Made by a program: the position numbers and the translations under genes
From: Kitasatospora sp. MAA4
GTDB taxonomy: Bacteria; Actinomycetota; Actinomycetes; Streptomycetales; Streptomycetaceae
Direction of reading: 5' to 3'
DNA length: 64,000 nucleotides
NCBI RefSeq assembly: GCF_029893355.1
Contig: NZ_JARZAI010000019.1
Location: 62,001 to 126,000, forward strand
Notes under the pieces: model-generated
What the model was told of the DNA's origin: nothing
Seen by the model: the letters and a program-made list of their open reading frames with translations, nothing else
Database searches by the model: none
In this document: piece by piece, positions 42,628 through 50,849 of the stretch
Layout of the letters: every line of letters starts with the position of its first letter
Position numbering within the stretch: the stretch's first letter is position 1

Positions 42628-44196
42628 TCAGGGCAGCAGGGCGCCCTGGCGGGCCGTGCGCAGGGCCTGCGCGACGATGGTGAGGGTGGGATTGACGGCG
42701 GCGGAGGACGGGAAGAAGCCGGCGTCCACCACGAACAGGTTCCGCACCTGGTGGCTGCGGCAGTACGGATCCAGCACCGAGCGCGCCGGGTCCTGGCCGG
42801 CCACCACCGTGCCGCACTGGTGGCCGGTGGCCTCGATGCCCAGGCGGTGCGACAGCACCAGGGGGTAGCCGGCTCGGTGCAGCATCCGTCGGGCGGCGCG
42901 CAGCAGGCCGCGGTGGGCGCGCAGGTTGGTGGCCTCGCGGTGCAGGACGATCCCGCCGTCCGGCGCCAGGGTGACCCGGTTGCGCGGGTCGGGGAGGTCC
43001 TCGGACATCACCCACCAGTCCAGGCTGTGCGCGCTGACGGCGCCGCGCAGTCGCCACGGGACCGTGCCGGGCAGCATGGCCGGGCCGATCTTGCCCATCA
43101 ACTGCAGGTTGCCGAGCGGGAAGGCGCCGTGCGGGCCGGACCGGTAGAAGTCGTTGAGAGCCAGTGTCTTCTGGAAGGTGACGGGGTTGCGGCGGCGCGG
43201 GTCGACCGCGAGGAGCACGCTGTTGTTGTGCAGCATCAGGTTGCGGCCGACCAGGCCGGAGCCGTTGGCCAGCCCGTCCGGATGGGACGGACTGCGCGAA
43301 CGCAGCAGAAGGGCAGCCGAGTTGACGGCCCCGCAGGAGACCACCACGGCGCCGGCCCGGACGGTGGTGGGCCGCCCGCCGCGCTGTACCTGGACGGCGG
43401 TGACGGCGCGGCCGGCCGGATCGGTGTCCAGCCGGGTGGCGTAACTGCCGGTGAGCAGGCGGACCGTGCCGCTGCGCAGGGCGGGGCGCAGCGCGCGGGT
43501 CTCGGCGTCGCTTTTGGCGCCCACCTGACACGGGAACGCGTCGCAGGTGCCGCACCGGCGGCAGGTTCGCCCGGGGCCCAGGTCGATCCCGAGCTCCAGC
43601 GGGTAGGGGTGCAGCCCCTGGGCGCGGAGCCGCAGTTCGAGGTCGGCGACATAGGGTTCGTGCGGGACGGGTGGGTGTGGGAACGGGCCGGAGCGAGGTC
43701 CGGCGGTGGGGTCGCCGACGTGGCCGTCCCCGCCGTGGACGCGGAAGAGGCGTTCGGCCTCGGCGTAGTAGGGCTCCAGCGCATGGTAGTCGAACGGCCA
43801 TGCGGGAGAGGTGCCCTGGAGGTGTTCGACCGGGCCGAAGTCGTCCTCGCGCAGCCGCGGCAGGCCGGCGCCGTAGACCTTGGTGGTGCCGCCGACGTAG
43901 TAGTGCGCGGTGGAGTCGAACGGCCGGCCGAGGGCGCCCGTGCGATCGGCCGTCCGCCAGGGCTCGGCGTTGTGGTAGCGGCGCTCGCCGAAGACGGCCC
44001 GGGCGGACCAGTTCTCCGGCTCGCGCGGCAGGAAGCCGCCGCGTTCCAGTACCAGCACCCGGGCACCGCTGCCGGCCAGCGCCCACGCGGTGGTCGCCCC
44101 GCCGGCCCCGGAGCCGATGATCACCACGTCGGCGTCGTAGCGGTCGTCCGCGGAACCGACCACGGGCGGCGCACCGGTGGCCCAGATGTCGGTCAT
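42628..44196 (-). CDS. GMC-family FAD oxidoreductase
   Basis: A 522-residue flavoprotein. FAD motif IIGSGAGGATTAWALAGSG at about 26-44, STAHYYVGGTTKVYG, and C-terminal GHQCGT and SSAAVNPTLTIVAQALR, where the His and Asn form the GMC active site. A Cys cluster (RTCRRCGTCDAFPCQVGAK) in the middle is like that of gluconate-dehydrogenase-type members. ATGA overlap with the VOC gene upstream ties it to the cyclitol-type operon. It would oxidise an alcohol of the carbocycle; no partner cytochrome is nearby. Confidence 0.87.
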   Translation of the reverse strand: MTDIWATGAPPVVGSADDRYDADVVIIGSGAGGATTAWALAGSGARVLVLERGGFLPREPENWSARAVFGERRYHNAEPWRTADRTGALGRPFDSTAHYYVGGTTKVYGAGLPRLREDDFGPVEHLQGTSPAWPFDYHALEPYYAEAERLFRVHGGDGHVGDPTAGPRSGPFPHPPVPHEPYVADLELRLRAQGLHPYPLELGIDLGPGRTCRRCGTCDAFPCQVGAKSDAETRALRPALRSGTVRLLTGSYATRLDTDPAGRAVTAVQVQRGGRPTTVRAGAVVVSCGAVNSAALLLRSRSPSHPDGLANGSGLVGRNLMLHNNSVLLAVDPRRRNPVTFQKTLALNDFYRSGPHGAFPLGNLQLMGKIGPAMLPGTVPWRLRGAVSAHSLDWWVMSEDLPDPRNRVTLAPDGGIVLHREATNLRAHRGLLRAARRMLHRAGYPLVLSHRLGIEATGHQCGTVVAGQDPARSVLDPYCRSHQVRNLFVVDAGFFPSSAAVNPTLTIVAQALRTARQGALLP

Positions 44197-44750
44197 CTCC
44201 GCACTCCTTGCTGCTGGTTGAGTCGGCGCGGATCGAAGAGCCGGACCGCGGTGGTCTCCTGGAAGGGCAACTCGTCAGGAAAATGGACGAGTTCCAGCTG
44301 CATCCCCCAGGGTGTGGTGAGGTAGACCCAGCGCGCCCCGGCGATCGGCCCGTCGGTGACGGTGTCGATCCCGCCGAGCACCCGGACTCCCGGGCGGGCC
44401 GCCAGTTGCGCGACCGCGGCGTCGATGTCCTCGGTCCACAGGGCGAGATGGTGGCCGCCCCAGTCGCTGTTGAGCGGCAGTGCGCGGCGCTGGTCGGGGA
44501 CGGCGTACTCGAAGAGTTCCAGGTTGACGGCAGGGCCGAGCCGGAGCATGGCGAGCCGCACGACGGCCCGGGGGTGAACGCCGAGGTGGCGGGTCGTCCA
44601 GTCGCCGTCCGGGTCGCTGATCGGCCCGGCACGGTAGGCGAGTTCGGCGCCGAGTGCTTCAGTGAAGAAGGTGATGGCCTGTTCGAGGTCGGGCACGGTG
44701 TAGGCGACGTGGTGAACGGCGCCGACCAGCGGGCCGGTGCGGGGGGTCAT
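44193..44750 (-). CDS. VOC-superfamily (glyoxalase-like) protein
   Basis: A 185-residue two-module VOC protein. VHHVAYTVPDLEQAITFFTE opens module 1, and GGHHLALWTEDID with a LELVHFPDELPF end closes module 2. Probable metal ligands are the His and Glu residues in these segments. VOC proteins act as isomerases, epimerases, dioxygenases or binding proteins. Overlaps of 4 bp on both sides (cupin upstream, GMC gene downstream) show tight coupling. An isomerase/epimerase for a cyclitol intermediate is plausible. Confidence 0.85.
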   Translation of the reverse strand: MTPRTGPLVGAVHHVAYTVPDLEQAITFFTEALGAELAYRAGPISDPDGDWTTRHLGVHPRAVVRLAMLRLGPAVNLELFEYAVPDQRRALPLNSDWGGHHLALWTEDIDAAVAQLAARPGVRVLGGIDTVTDGPIAGARWVYLTTPWGMQLELVHFPDELPFQETTAVRLFDPRRLNQQQGVRR

Positions 44751-45157
44751 GGGGTCGCTCCTCGGTTGCTCAGATCGGGTCTGCGGGAGGGGAGTCGGCT
44801 GCTGACGGTGTCCGGCAGGACGGTCAGGCAGAGCAGCTCGGCGCCGAGCGGGCCGCCGTGCAGGTGGACCTCCCGGCCGTGCGGGGCGAGCACCAGGTCG
44901 CCCTCGACGAGGGTGCGCCGGCTGCCGCCGCGGACGGAGTCGTCGAGCAGGGCGACCGGGCCGCGCAGCACGTACCAGGCGGCCTCGGTGCCGTCGCGGC
45001 CGGTCAGGTCGTAGCAGGCCGCCGGGCTGAGCCGGATGTGCTCGAAGGCCTCGCACTCGCTGTGCAGCATGCCCCGGCGGGCCAGGCAGCGGATCCTGAT
45101 CCGGTGGGTACCCGGGCCGACCAGGACGGTCGGCCGGGCGGTGTCGGTGACAATCAC
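44747..45157 (-). CDS. Single-domain cupin-like protein
   Basis: A 136-residue beta-rich protein resembling a cupin (SECEAFEHIRLSPAACYDL, AWYVLRGPVALLDD, LVEGDLVLAPHGREVHLHG). The metal-binding His pattern is only partial: EVHLHG is present but the first HxH is not, so catalysis is uncertain. GTG 45157 overlaps the stop of the upstream two-cupin gene (GTGA), and its stop overlaps the VOC start (ATGA). Confidence 0.72.
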   Translation of the reverse strand: MIVTDTARPTVLVGPGTHRIRIRCLARRGMLHSECEAFEHIRLSPAACYDLTGRDGTEAAWYVLRGPVALLDDSVRGGSRRTLVEGDLVLAPHGREVHLHGGPLGAELLCLTVLPDTVSSRLPSRRPDLSNRGATP

Positions 45158-45933
45158 GATGCTCCGCCTCCTTCCGCCGCGCCTGGTACCGCCAGCACGG
45201 CGTGCAGGTACTCCAGTCCGTCCGGCCCGGCGGTCAGGACGGCGCCGGTGCCCAGGGGCAGGGTGAGCGCGGTGCCGGGGGCGAGCGGGACCCGCAGTTC
45301 GCCGGTCTGCGCGCCGCCGGGCGCGGCCCGGCCGCCGCCGGCGGTGACGAAGGCGGTGTGTTCGACTGCGTCGGCGGCAAGTTCCGCGCGCTCGCCGGGC
45401 CGCAGTCGGACGATCCGCAGTCGGCGCAGCGGTCCGGAGAGGACCACACTCGGATCGATCGATCCCACCCTGCGCAGGTTGGTGACGACCGTGCTGCGCA
45501 TCACTGGTGCGGGGCCGGCCGGGTAGCTGGGGTAGCTGGGGTGGGTGGGGTGGGTGGGGTGCTGTGCGGGGAGCTTGACGGCGGTCATCTCGATCACCAG
45601 CCATTCCAGGGGTTCGGGTCCGGTGTTGCGCAGGCCGTGGCGGGTGCCGAGGCCGGTGAGAACCACGTCGCCGGCCTCGACGCGGACGGTGCGTCCGTCC
45701 AGGGAGATCTCGCCCCGGCCGGAGAGCAGGACGTAGACCTCCTCGGTGCGGGTGTGCAGGTGCTCGCCGCTGACCGCGCCGGGCGGCAGGCAGGCCCACT
45801 CGACGGCCTCCCAGCCGCCGAGCAGTCCAGGGCGGCGGGCCAGGCACGTCCAGTGCGTCAACCCTTCGGTGCCGTGGACGCCGTGGACGTCGGCGGGACC
45901 CCGGGTGCTGGCGACGATGACGGCGCGTCGCAT
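45154..45933 (-). CDS. Two-domain cupin protein
   Basis: A 259-residue bicupin. The N-terminal cupin (about 40-115) has a near-complete metal motif, GEHLHTRTEEVYVLLSGRG then TRHGLRNTG. The C-terminal cupin (about 145-255) is degenerate. The linker is low-complexity (HPTHPTHPSYPSYPAGP), encoded by tandem GGGGT-type repeats at 45521-45561. It starts the tightly coupled cupin-cupin-VOC-GMC string 47 bp downstream of the cyclase gene. Function inferred only: isomerase, epimerase or dioxygenase on a cyclase-derived intermediate. Confidence 0.8.
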   Translation of the reverse strand: MRRAVIVASTRGPADVHGVHGTEGLTHWTCLARRPGLLGGWEAVEWACLPPGAVSGEHLHTRTEEVYVLLSGRGEISLDGRTVRVEAGDVVLTGLGTRHGLRNTGPEPLEWLVIEMTAVKLPAQHPTHPTHPSYPSYPAGPAPVMRSTVVTNLRRVGSIDPSVVLSGPLRRLRIVRLRPGERAELAADAVEHTAFVTAGGGRAAPGGAQTGELRVPLAPGTALTLPLGTGAVLTAGPDGLEYLHAVLAVPGAAEGGGAS

Positions 45934-45979
45934 GGTGTGCCTCCTTGGCTGGCTTCTTGGGCTGCCCTTCCAGGGGTGC

Positions 45980-47245
45980 TCAGGCAGCTTCGCGGGCCGT
46001 GGCCGTGGCCGTGGTCGTGGTCGGATCGGCGATCTCCTTCAAGTCGGCCGAGGCGAGCGCGAGTTCGTGTGCGGTCAGGTCGTCGACGAAGCAGCCGGAG
46101 CCGATGCCCACCGGCAGCGGCAGCCGCTGGCGGCCGTCGCGGTGCCGGACTGTGTCGGCGAGTGCGTCGCTCAACAGCCCGGGCTCCAGCAGGCGGTGGT
46201 GGATAGGCAGGCCCAGTCGCCGCATCAGGGACAGGATTCGGGCGCACTGCGCGGCGTCGAGCAGTCCCCTCCGCCGGGCGAGCACGGTGGTCAGCGCCAT
46301 GTCGACGCAGACCGCCTCGCCGTGCAGCAGCTCGGGCAGCGCGCGCATCTCCAGGGTCGGACTGAAGGAGTGACCGTAGTCCATCGCACGTTCCAACTCC
46401 TTTTCCCAGAGGTTGGGTTGAAGCTCCTGAAGCATTCCGTGCACGGCCCGCGCCAGTACTTCGGCGCCCGTGCCGCCCTCGCCGGCCGTGCCGCCCGGTG
46501 TGCGGAACCGCTCGGCGAGCAGCCGCTCGCCGTGCAGGTCGAGGGTCTCGAAGAGGCGGCGGTCCTTGATCAGCGCGATCTTGAGGATCTCCGCCAGCCC
46601 GTTGCTCAGGTGCCGGGTATCCAGGGTGGCCAGGAACGACGGATCGAGCAGCGTTTCGACGGCCGGGTGATAGCTGCCCAGACGGTTCTTCTGCCGGCCG
46701 TAGTTCACGCCGGTCTTCGCTCCCACACCCGCGTCGACCAGGCCGATCAGGGTGGTGGGGACCCGGACGAACGGCGTGCTGCGCCGGTACAGGCTGCAGG
46801 CCAGGCCGACGATGTCGGTCAGCACGCCGCCGCCGATCGCGATCACCGGCTCACCGCGCCGGGCCAGGCCGAACCGGTCCAGCTGCTCGACCACCTGGAA
46901 CACCGACTCCATGGTCTTGACCCGCTCATGGGCGAGCAGGATGCAGCACGACCAGTCGAGCCGCTGGGCCTCGCAGTAGGCGTGGATGCGCTCGCCGTAC
47001 AGCTCGTGCACGCGGGCCTCGACCACCAGCAGCAGGCGCTTCCTGCGTTGCCGGCCGGGCCCTGCGGGCAGCCCTGCGGTGGCCAGCGCCGGGTTGTCCG
47101 GGGCGAGTAGCCGCGGGGCGAACCGCACCCGGTAGTCGACCGGCAGGGCGGTACGGACCGTCCAGGAGGTGACCGGCGAGCCGGTGGTGAAGAGGCCGTG
47201 GCCGCGCTGCTCGGTCGGGGCGACGGTGGTTTGCTCGGGTATCAC
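45980..47245 (-). CDS. Sedoheptulose-7-phosphate cyclase, EEVS-like (2-epi-5-epi-valiolone synthase family)
   Basis: A 421-residue sugar-phosphate cyclase of the dehydroquinate synthase superfamily. The NAD motif GGGVLTD is at 138-144. The strongly SH7P-cyclase-like block is LACSLYRRSTPFVRVPTT, then LIGLVDAGVGAKTGVN (166-181). Zinc ligands are Glu219 (NGLAEILK), His292 (DYGHSF) and His308 (LLHGEAV). KTGVN and KNRLGSYHP match EEVS enzymes of validamycin- and acarbose-type pathways more than dehydroquinate synthase or DDGS. GTG 47245 has GAGGGAGT upstream. It would turn sedoheptulose 7-phosphate into a C7 cyclitol. Confidence 0.88.
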   Translation of the reverse strand: MIPEQTTVAPTEQRGHGLFTTGSPVTSWTVRTALPVDYRVRFAPRLLAPDNPALATAGLPAGPGRQRRKRLLLVVEARVHELYGERIHAYCEAQRLDWSCCILLAHERVKTMESVFQVVEQLDRFGLARRGEPVIAIGGGVLTDIVGLACSLYRRSTPFVRVPTTLIGLVDAGVGAKTGVNYGRQKNRLGSYHPAVETLLDPSFLATLDTRHLSNGLAEILKIALIKDRRLFETLDLHGERLLAERFRTPGGTAGEGGTGAEVLARAVHGMLQELQPNLWEKELERAMDYGHSFSPTLEMRALPELLHGEAVCVDMALTTVLARRRGLLDAAQCARILSLMRRLGLPIHHRLLEPGLLSDALADTVRHRDGRQRLPLPVGIGSGCFVDDLTAHELALASADLKEIADPTTTTATATAREAA

Positions 47246-47257
47246 GGGAGACTCCCT

Positions 47258-47297
47258 CGGTGCGGTGCGGTGCGGTGCGGTGCGGTGCGGTGCGGTG
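47258..47297. repeat. CGGTG pentanucleotide repeat in the cyclase leader
   Basis: Seven to eight uninterrupted copies of CGGTG (CACCG on the coding strand), starting 13 bp upstream of the cyclase start and adjacent to its ribosome-binding site. Such a run is prone to slippage and could alter leader length or structure. Confidence 0.85.
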
Positions 47298-47385
47298 GTT
47301 CTGGTGACCACAGTCGCGATCCCGACGTCCCAGGTGCACGGGAGGACGACCTCCTCCCTGTCCCAACCGCGGCCCGGGCCCCGGG

Positions 47386-48567
47386 TCACCCCATCGCCTG
47401 GGCCACGGCCACGGTGACCCGGGCGAGCGGGATCGCGGCGGGCAACGGGCCCTGGCCCTGGCCCTGGCCCTGGGCCTGGGCCTGGGCCGGAGCCTGGGTC
47501 CAGGGCAGGACCGCGCGCAGGTCGGCCGCGCGGACCGGGGTGAGCAGGCTGCCGTTCGTGCAGTGCGGCTGTCCCAGGGCGTCCAGCAGCACCAGCTCCA
47601 GACCCGCCTCCAGGTCCCGCACCCACTCCGGCGCGCCGGGACCGGTCGCCCGGTGTCCGGGCAGGACTGCCGTGGGCAGACCCGCCCGGGCCAGCAGCTC
47701 CCGGTGGGCGCGTCGGCCGTCGGCGTCCAGCAGCCCGAGCCGGCCTGCCAGCCGCCCTGCGACGAGCAGCCCCAGCTCGGGCGGCGCGCCGGCGGCCCGG
47801 GCGAGCGGAGTGCCGTACTCCAGGACGGCACCCCGGCCGCGCCCGAGCGGATCGTCGTCCAGCACGGCGCTCCGGGCGTCCACGCAGAGCGCGACGAACC
47901 CGGCCAGCGTCGCCGGCTCGTACCGGCCGGCGGCGCGCAGCCGCGCGGCCACCGAGTCGAAGTGGTACGGGCAGACCGCCAGCACGTTGCGCAGCAGCGG
48001 GTACAGGCCGGACCGCTCGGCCGGCGCCGCCCGCAGCAGGCCCGGTCGGCTCCAGACCAGCGCCGGGGCCCGGAAGCAGCCGGCGTCGGCATCCCAGTGG
48101 ACGGCCACGGCGGCGTCGCACATCGCCGTCAGCGTGGTCGGGACGAGCACCAGCGGCGCCGCCCCGGCCGCCTGCGCCGCCGCTCGCAGTAACCGGCTGC
48201 CGCCGACCGCGACCACCGCGGTGCCACGAGCGGGCGCAGGAACGGGCGCAGGAACGGGCGCAGGAACGCGCGTCGGCACGGGCGCCAGCTCGGGCGTGGG
48301 CGCAGGCGCCCGCACGGACTCCGTCGACTCCAGAGCGGCGAGCACCTCGGCGAGGGCATCGCCAAGCGGGTCGTCGGCCCGGAGCCCGAGCGGTGCGCGG
48401 CCCTCGGTGATCACCAGGAACCGGCGGGCGCCCAACGCGGCGAACGCCCGGGACAGCTCCTCCCGGGCGGTCCGCCCGGCGCGCCCGGCGCGGATCCGGA
48501 CCGGGAAGTGGCAGGGCCCGATCCGGACCTCGCGGTCGAGCTCGGACGGTGCGGCGGAATCGGGCAT
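47386..48567 (-). CDS. Metal-ligand-less dehydroquinate synthase-like pseudoenzyme
   Basis: A 393-residue relative of the cyclase encoded next. The core block VPTTLTAMCDAAVAVHW (142-158) and AVGGSRLLRAA (120-130) align with the EEVS NAD and PTTL regions. The zinc ligands are lost: NGLAEIL becomes SGLYPLL (Glu to Pro190), DYGHSF becomes EYGTPL (His to Thr253), and the HGE motif is absent. Two low-complexity inserts (PVPTRVPAPVPAPVP, QAQAQGQGQGQG) come from tandem DNA repeats. ATG 48567 has GGGAGTG upstream. It probably assists or regulates the active cyclase; independent catalysis is unlikely. Confidence 0.75.
   Translation of the reverse strand: MPDSAAPSELDREVRIGPCHFPVRIRAGRAGRTAREELSRAFAALGARRFLVITEGRAPLGLRADDPLGDALAEVLAALESTESVRAPAPTPELAPVPTRVPAPVPAPVPAPARGTAVVAVGGSRLLRAAAQAAGAAPLVLVPTTLTAMCDAAVAVHWDADAGCFRAPALVWSRPGLLRAAPAERSGLYPLLRNVLAVCPYHFDSVAARLRAAGRYEPATLAGFVALCVDARSAVLDDDPLGRGRGAVLEYGTPLARAAGAPPELGLLVAGRLAGRLGLLDADGRRAHRELLARAGLPTAVLPGHRATGPGAPEWVRDLEAGLELVLLDALGQPHCTNGSLLTPVRAADLRAVLPWTQAPAQAQAQGQGQGQGPLPAAIPLARVTVAVAQAMG
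47451..47486. repeat. In-frame hexanucleotide repeat
   Basis: Six copies of CCTGG(C/G) inside the 3' part of the cyclase-like gene, encoding the AQAQGQGQG stretch. Unit length keeps the frame if copy number changes. Confidence 0.8.
48231..48266. repeat. In-frame 12-bp tandem repeat
   Basis: Three perfect copies of CGGGCGCAGGAA within the cyclase-like gene, encoding PVPA units on the minus strand. Confidence 0.85.
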
Positions 48568-48956
48568 CGGAACACTCCCGGGCCGGTGGCGGACGGCATG
48601 GCGTACCTGGCCACCTTGGGCGTTCCGTGATCCCGGACGCATGAGTCTGCGGACCCGACCCGTCCCAAGGGCCACCGACCCCCCGGCCCTGAGCCCCCAC
48701 ACCCCGGCCCCTGAGCCCCCACCAGCCGGCCCTGAGCCCCGACCTGTCATCCCCGACCCCGCCCCCGCACGGGAATTCTGCGGGCAAGGTTTCGGCGGGC
48801 ACCGATCGGTGCCCGAACGGGCAACGGAAACGGCCTTGAACGGTCCGCGGTGAGGTCAGAATGATGAGGAATCAGCAACTGCTGCCGGGCCTCGGAAAAT
48901 CCGTCGACCGCCCGGACCGATGCGCGGCGCGGCGATCAGGAGAGAGGGATCCACTC
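48568..48956. other. Divergent intergenic region (389 bp)
   Basis: This separates the cyclase-like gene (minus) from the JmjC-like gene (plus). From about 48665 to 48765 it is a C-rich, T/A-poor run with repeated CCCTGAGCCCC and ACCCCG words. Closer to the plus-strand gene it becomes AT-richer (around 48840-48905) and probably holds that promoter. No open frame with convincing coding features was found. Confidence 0.6.
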
Positions 48957-49688
48957 ATGGAGGACAACCGGCCCGCGGTCTGGCTCGACGCCCTCTGCGG
49001 CGAGCTGCGGGGCCAGTGGTCCGGCACGCCGACGGTGCTCACCGCGCCCTGGTGCGGGCCGGTCCTGGATCTCTCCTGGTGCCGGACCCTGTTCGCCAGC
49101 GGCCTGCGCGCCGGGCAGGTGGCGGTCCTGCGGGGCCGGGAAATGCTGCCTACCCGGGATTTCTGCCGTCCGGGAAAGATCCGCGGAATACATTCGGTGA
49201 AATCGGCGGTGGATTCCACCGCACAGGTCGCGGACCCGATGGCGCTCATTCGGCTGCTGGAGGACGGGCACACCGTTCTGCTGCCCCGGATCGACCAGTG
49301 GAATGCCGACGTGTCCGCGATCACCGACCGCCTGGCGCGCCTGCTCGGCCGCGAGGTGGAGGCCTACCTGTCCGCGACGGCCTCCGGGACCCCGTGCCGC
49401 GACCCGCAGCGCGACGAGGCCGACGTACTGATCGTCCAGCTCAACGGCGCCCGCGGCTGGTACCTCGAACCCGACCTCGCCGGCGCGAGCCAGGGCGCCG
49501 CCCAGCTGGAGACCGAACTCACCCTGGGACGACTGCTCTACGTCCCGCGCGGTTTCGCCCGCGCGGCGACCGGCAGCGAGGGACTGTCGATCCACCTCTC
49601 GTTCGTGGTCCGCGAGATCGGCGCCCAGCAGCCGGCCGACGCCCGCCAGCGCCTGCTGAGCGCCGTCCCCACCACGCTTGCCGGTTAG
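48957..49688 (+). CDS. JmjC/cupin-like protein lacking iron-binding histidines
   Basis: A 243-residue protein of the bacterial JmjC/ribosomal-oxygenase-like (COG2850) fold. Recognisable parts are the LRAGQVAVLRGREMLP strand, DEADVLIVQLNGARGWYL (153-170) and GRLLYVPRGFARAA (191-204). Where active family members have HxD, this has QRD (Gln151, Asp153). The distal His of the PxGxxH motif is Arg202. Two of three Fe(II) ligands are therefore missing. ATG 48957 with GAGGG upstream is the likely start; an ATG at 48861 is in frame. It is divergent from the cyclase locus and may encode a binding or regulatory protein. Confidence 0.72.
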   Translation: MEDNRPAVWLDALCGELRGQWSGTPTVLTAPWCGPVLDLSWCRTLFASGLRAGQVAVLRGREMLPTRDFCRPGKIRGIHSVKSAVDSTAQVADPMALIRLLEDGHTVLLPRIDQWNADVSAITDRLARLLGREVEAYLSATASGTPCRDPQRDEADVLIVQLNGARGWYLEPDLAGASQGAAQLETELTLGRLLYVPRGFARAATGSEGLSIHLSFVVREIGAQQPADARQRLLSAVPTTLAG

Positions 49689-49712
49689 GGCCTGTCCGGC
49701 CGAATGCGCCGG

Positions 49713-50585
49713 TCAGGACTGGGACGCGGGCTCGGGCGCGGTCGGCACCGGCTCGCCGCCGGCCCCCGCGACCGCCTCCGCGGCCTTCTCGCGCGCCTCG
49801 CGGATGTCCCGACGCAGCAGGATCCACCAGCCGACCGGGATCATCGCGCCGAACAGCCACCACTGGACGGCGTACGGCAGGTGCACGCCCTTGCCGACCA
49901 CAGCGTCGTCGCCCGACTGACTGTTGTTGGACGCGCTGGGGCCCGGCACCAACTCGGCCTCGTCGGCGGCCGGCGGGGTCGGGCTGGTCGCGGTCAGCTC
50001 CAGGTACCCCGCGACCACGGGTTCGGCCAGCCGGGTGGCCTGCTCGCCGCTGTTGATCAGCATGAACTGGCGGTCGGGCATCCCGCCGCGCTGGTGGATC
50101 CCGGTCGAGGCGCTGGTCTCGTCCGGCCGCAGCCGCCCGGTCACCGTGATCTCCCCGGACGGCGCGGGCGGCACCGGCGGGTAGTCGGCCGCGCCACCGC
50201 CACTGGGCGGTGCGACCCAGCCCCGGTTCACCAGCACCGTCTCGCCCTCCGCGGTGACCAGCGGTGTCACCACGTAGAACCCCATGTCGTCGCCGGACGC
50301 GTCGGTACGCTGCCGGACCACGAACTCGTGCGCGGTGTCGTAGTGCCCCGACGCGGTGACGGTGCGGTACGTCAGGTCGCCGGGCACGGTGCCACCGGGC
50401 TTGGAGATGGCGTCCATGGCCACCGCCGGCGCCGACAGGCTGGCGTTGATGCTCCCGTTCTGCCGGTTGGTCTGCTGGTAGCGGTGAAACTGCCAGAGGC
50501 CCAGCCATGACATGGCGGGAATGAGCGCGAGGAAGACGAGGGTCAGGATCACCCACCGCCTTGTGAGCAGGATGCGGAACACCAC
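49713..50585 (-). CDS. SURF1-family cytochrome oxidase assembly protein
   Basis: A 290-residue protein with the two-helix SURF1 topology: an N-terminal helix (about 9-27, WVILTLVFLALIPAMSWLGLWQ) and a C-terminal helix (about 233-255, AVQWWLFGAMIPVGWWILL). GFYVVTPLV and VLVNRGWVAP lie in the large extracytoplasmic domain between them. It helps heme insertion or stability of the aa3-type oxidase. Two adjacent GTG codons (50585, 50582) follow GGAGG. The Ala/Pro/Ser C-terminal tail is disordered. Confidence 0.88.
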   Translation of the reverse strand: MVFRILLTRRWVILTLVFLALIPAMSWLGLWQFHRYQQTNRQNGSINASLSAPAVAMDAISKPGGTVPGDLTYRTVTASGHYDTAHEFVVRQRTDASGDDMGFYVVTPLVTAEGETVLVNRGWVAPPSGGGAADYPPVPPAPSGEITVTGRLRPDETSASTGIHQRGGMPDRQFMLINSGEQATRLAEPVVAGYLELTATSPTPPAADEAELVPGPSASNNSQSGDDAVVGKGVHLPYAVQWWLFGAMIPVGWWILLRRDIREAREKAAEAVAGAGGEPVPTAPEPASQS

Positions 50586-50849
50586 AAGAAGGTACCTCCG
50601 ATCCCCGACAGCCCCACCGCTGCCCCCACCGCTGCTCCCGGCCCTGCGCTCTCTCCGCGAGACGAGAACGAAGGGAAACAGTCGAAGATCAGGCAAGTTC
50701 GATCGAATTCGATCATCGCGCATGGTCTGTGCACGGTCGAGGAAGGGATCGGCCTGATACCGGGGGTGGGCCCGGTCGGCGTGCGGGCAGACGGGAGGCG
50801 GGCCGAGGATGTGGACTGTTGCTGTCGGGGTGCTCGGCGGGTGGGCGTG

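Noticed and set aside
47198..48853. 551-residue plus-strand frame opposite the cyclase-like gene
   Set aside because: A shadow of the GC-skewed minus-strand gene, with Ser/Arg-rich content and no recognisable domain.
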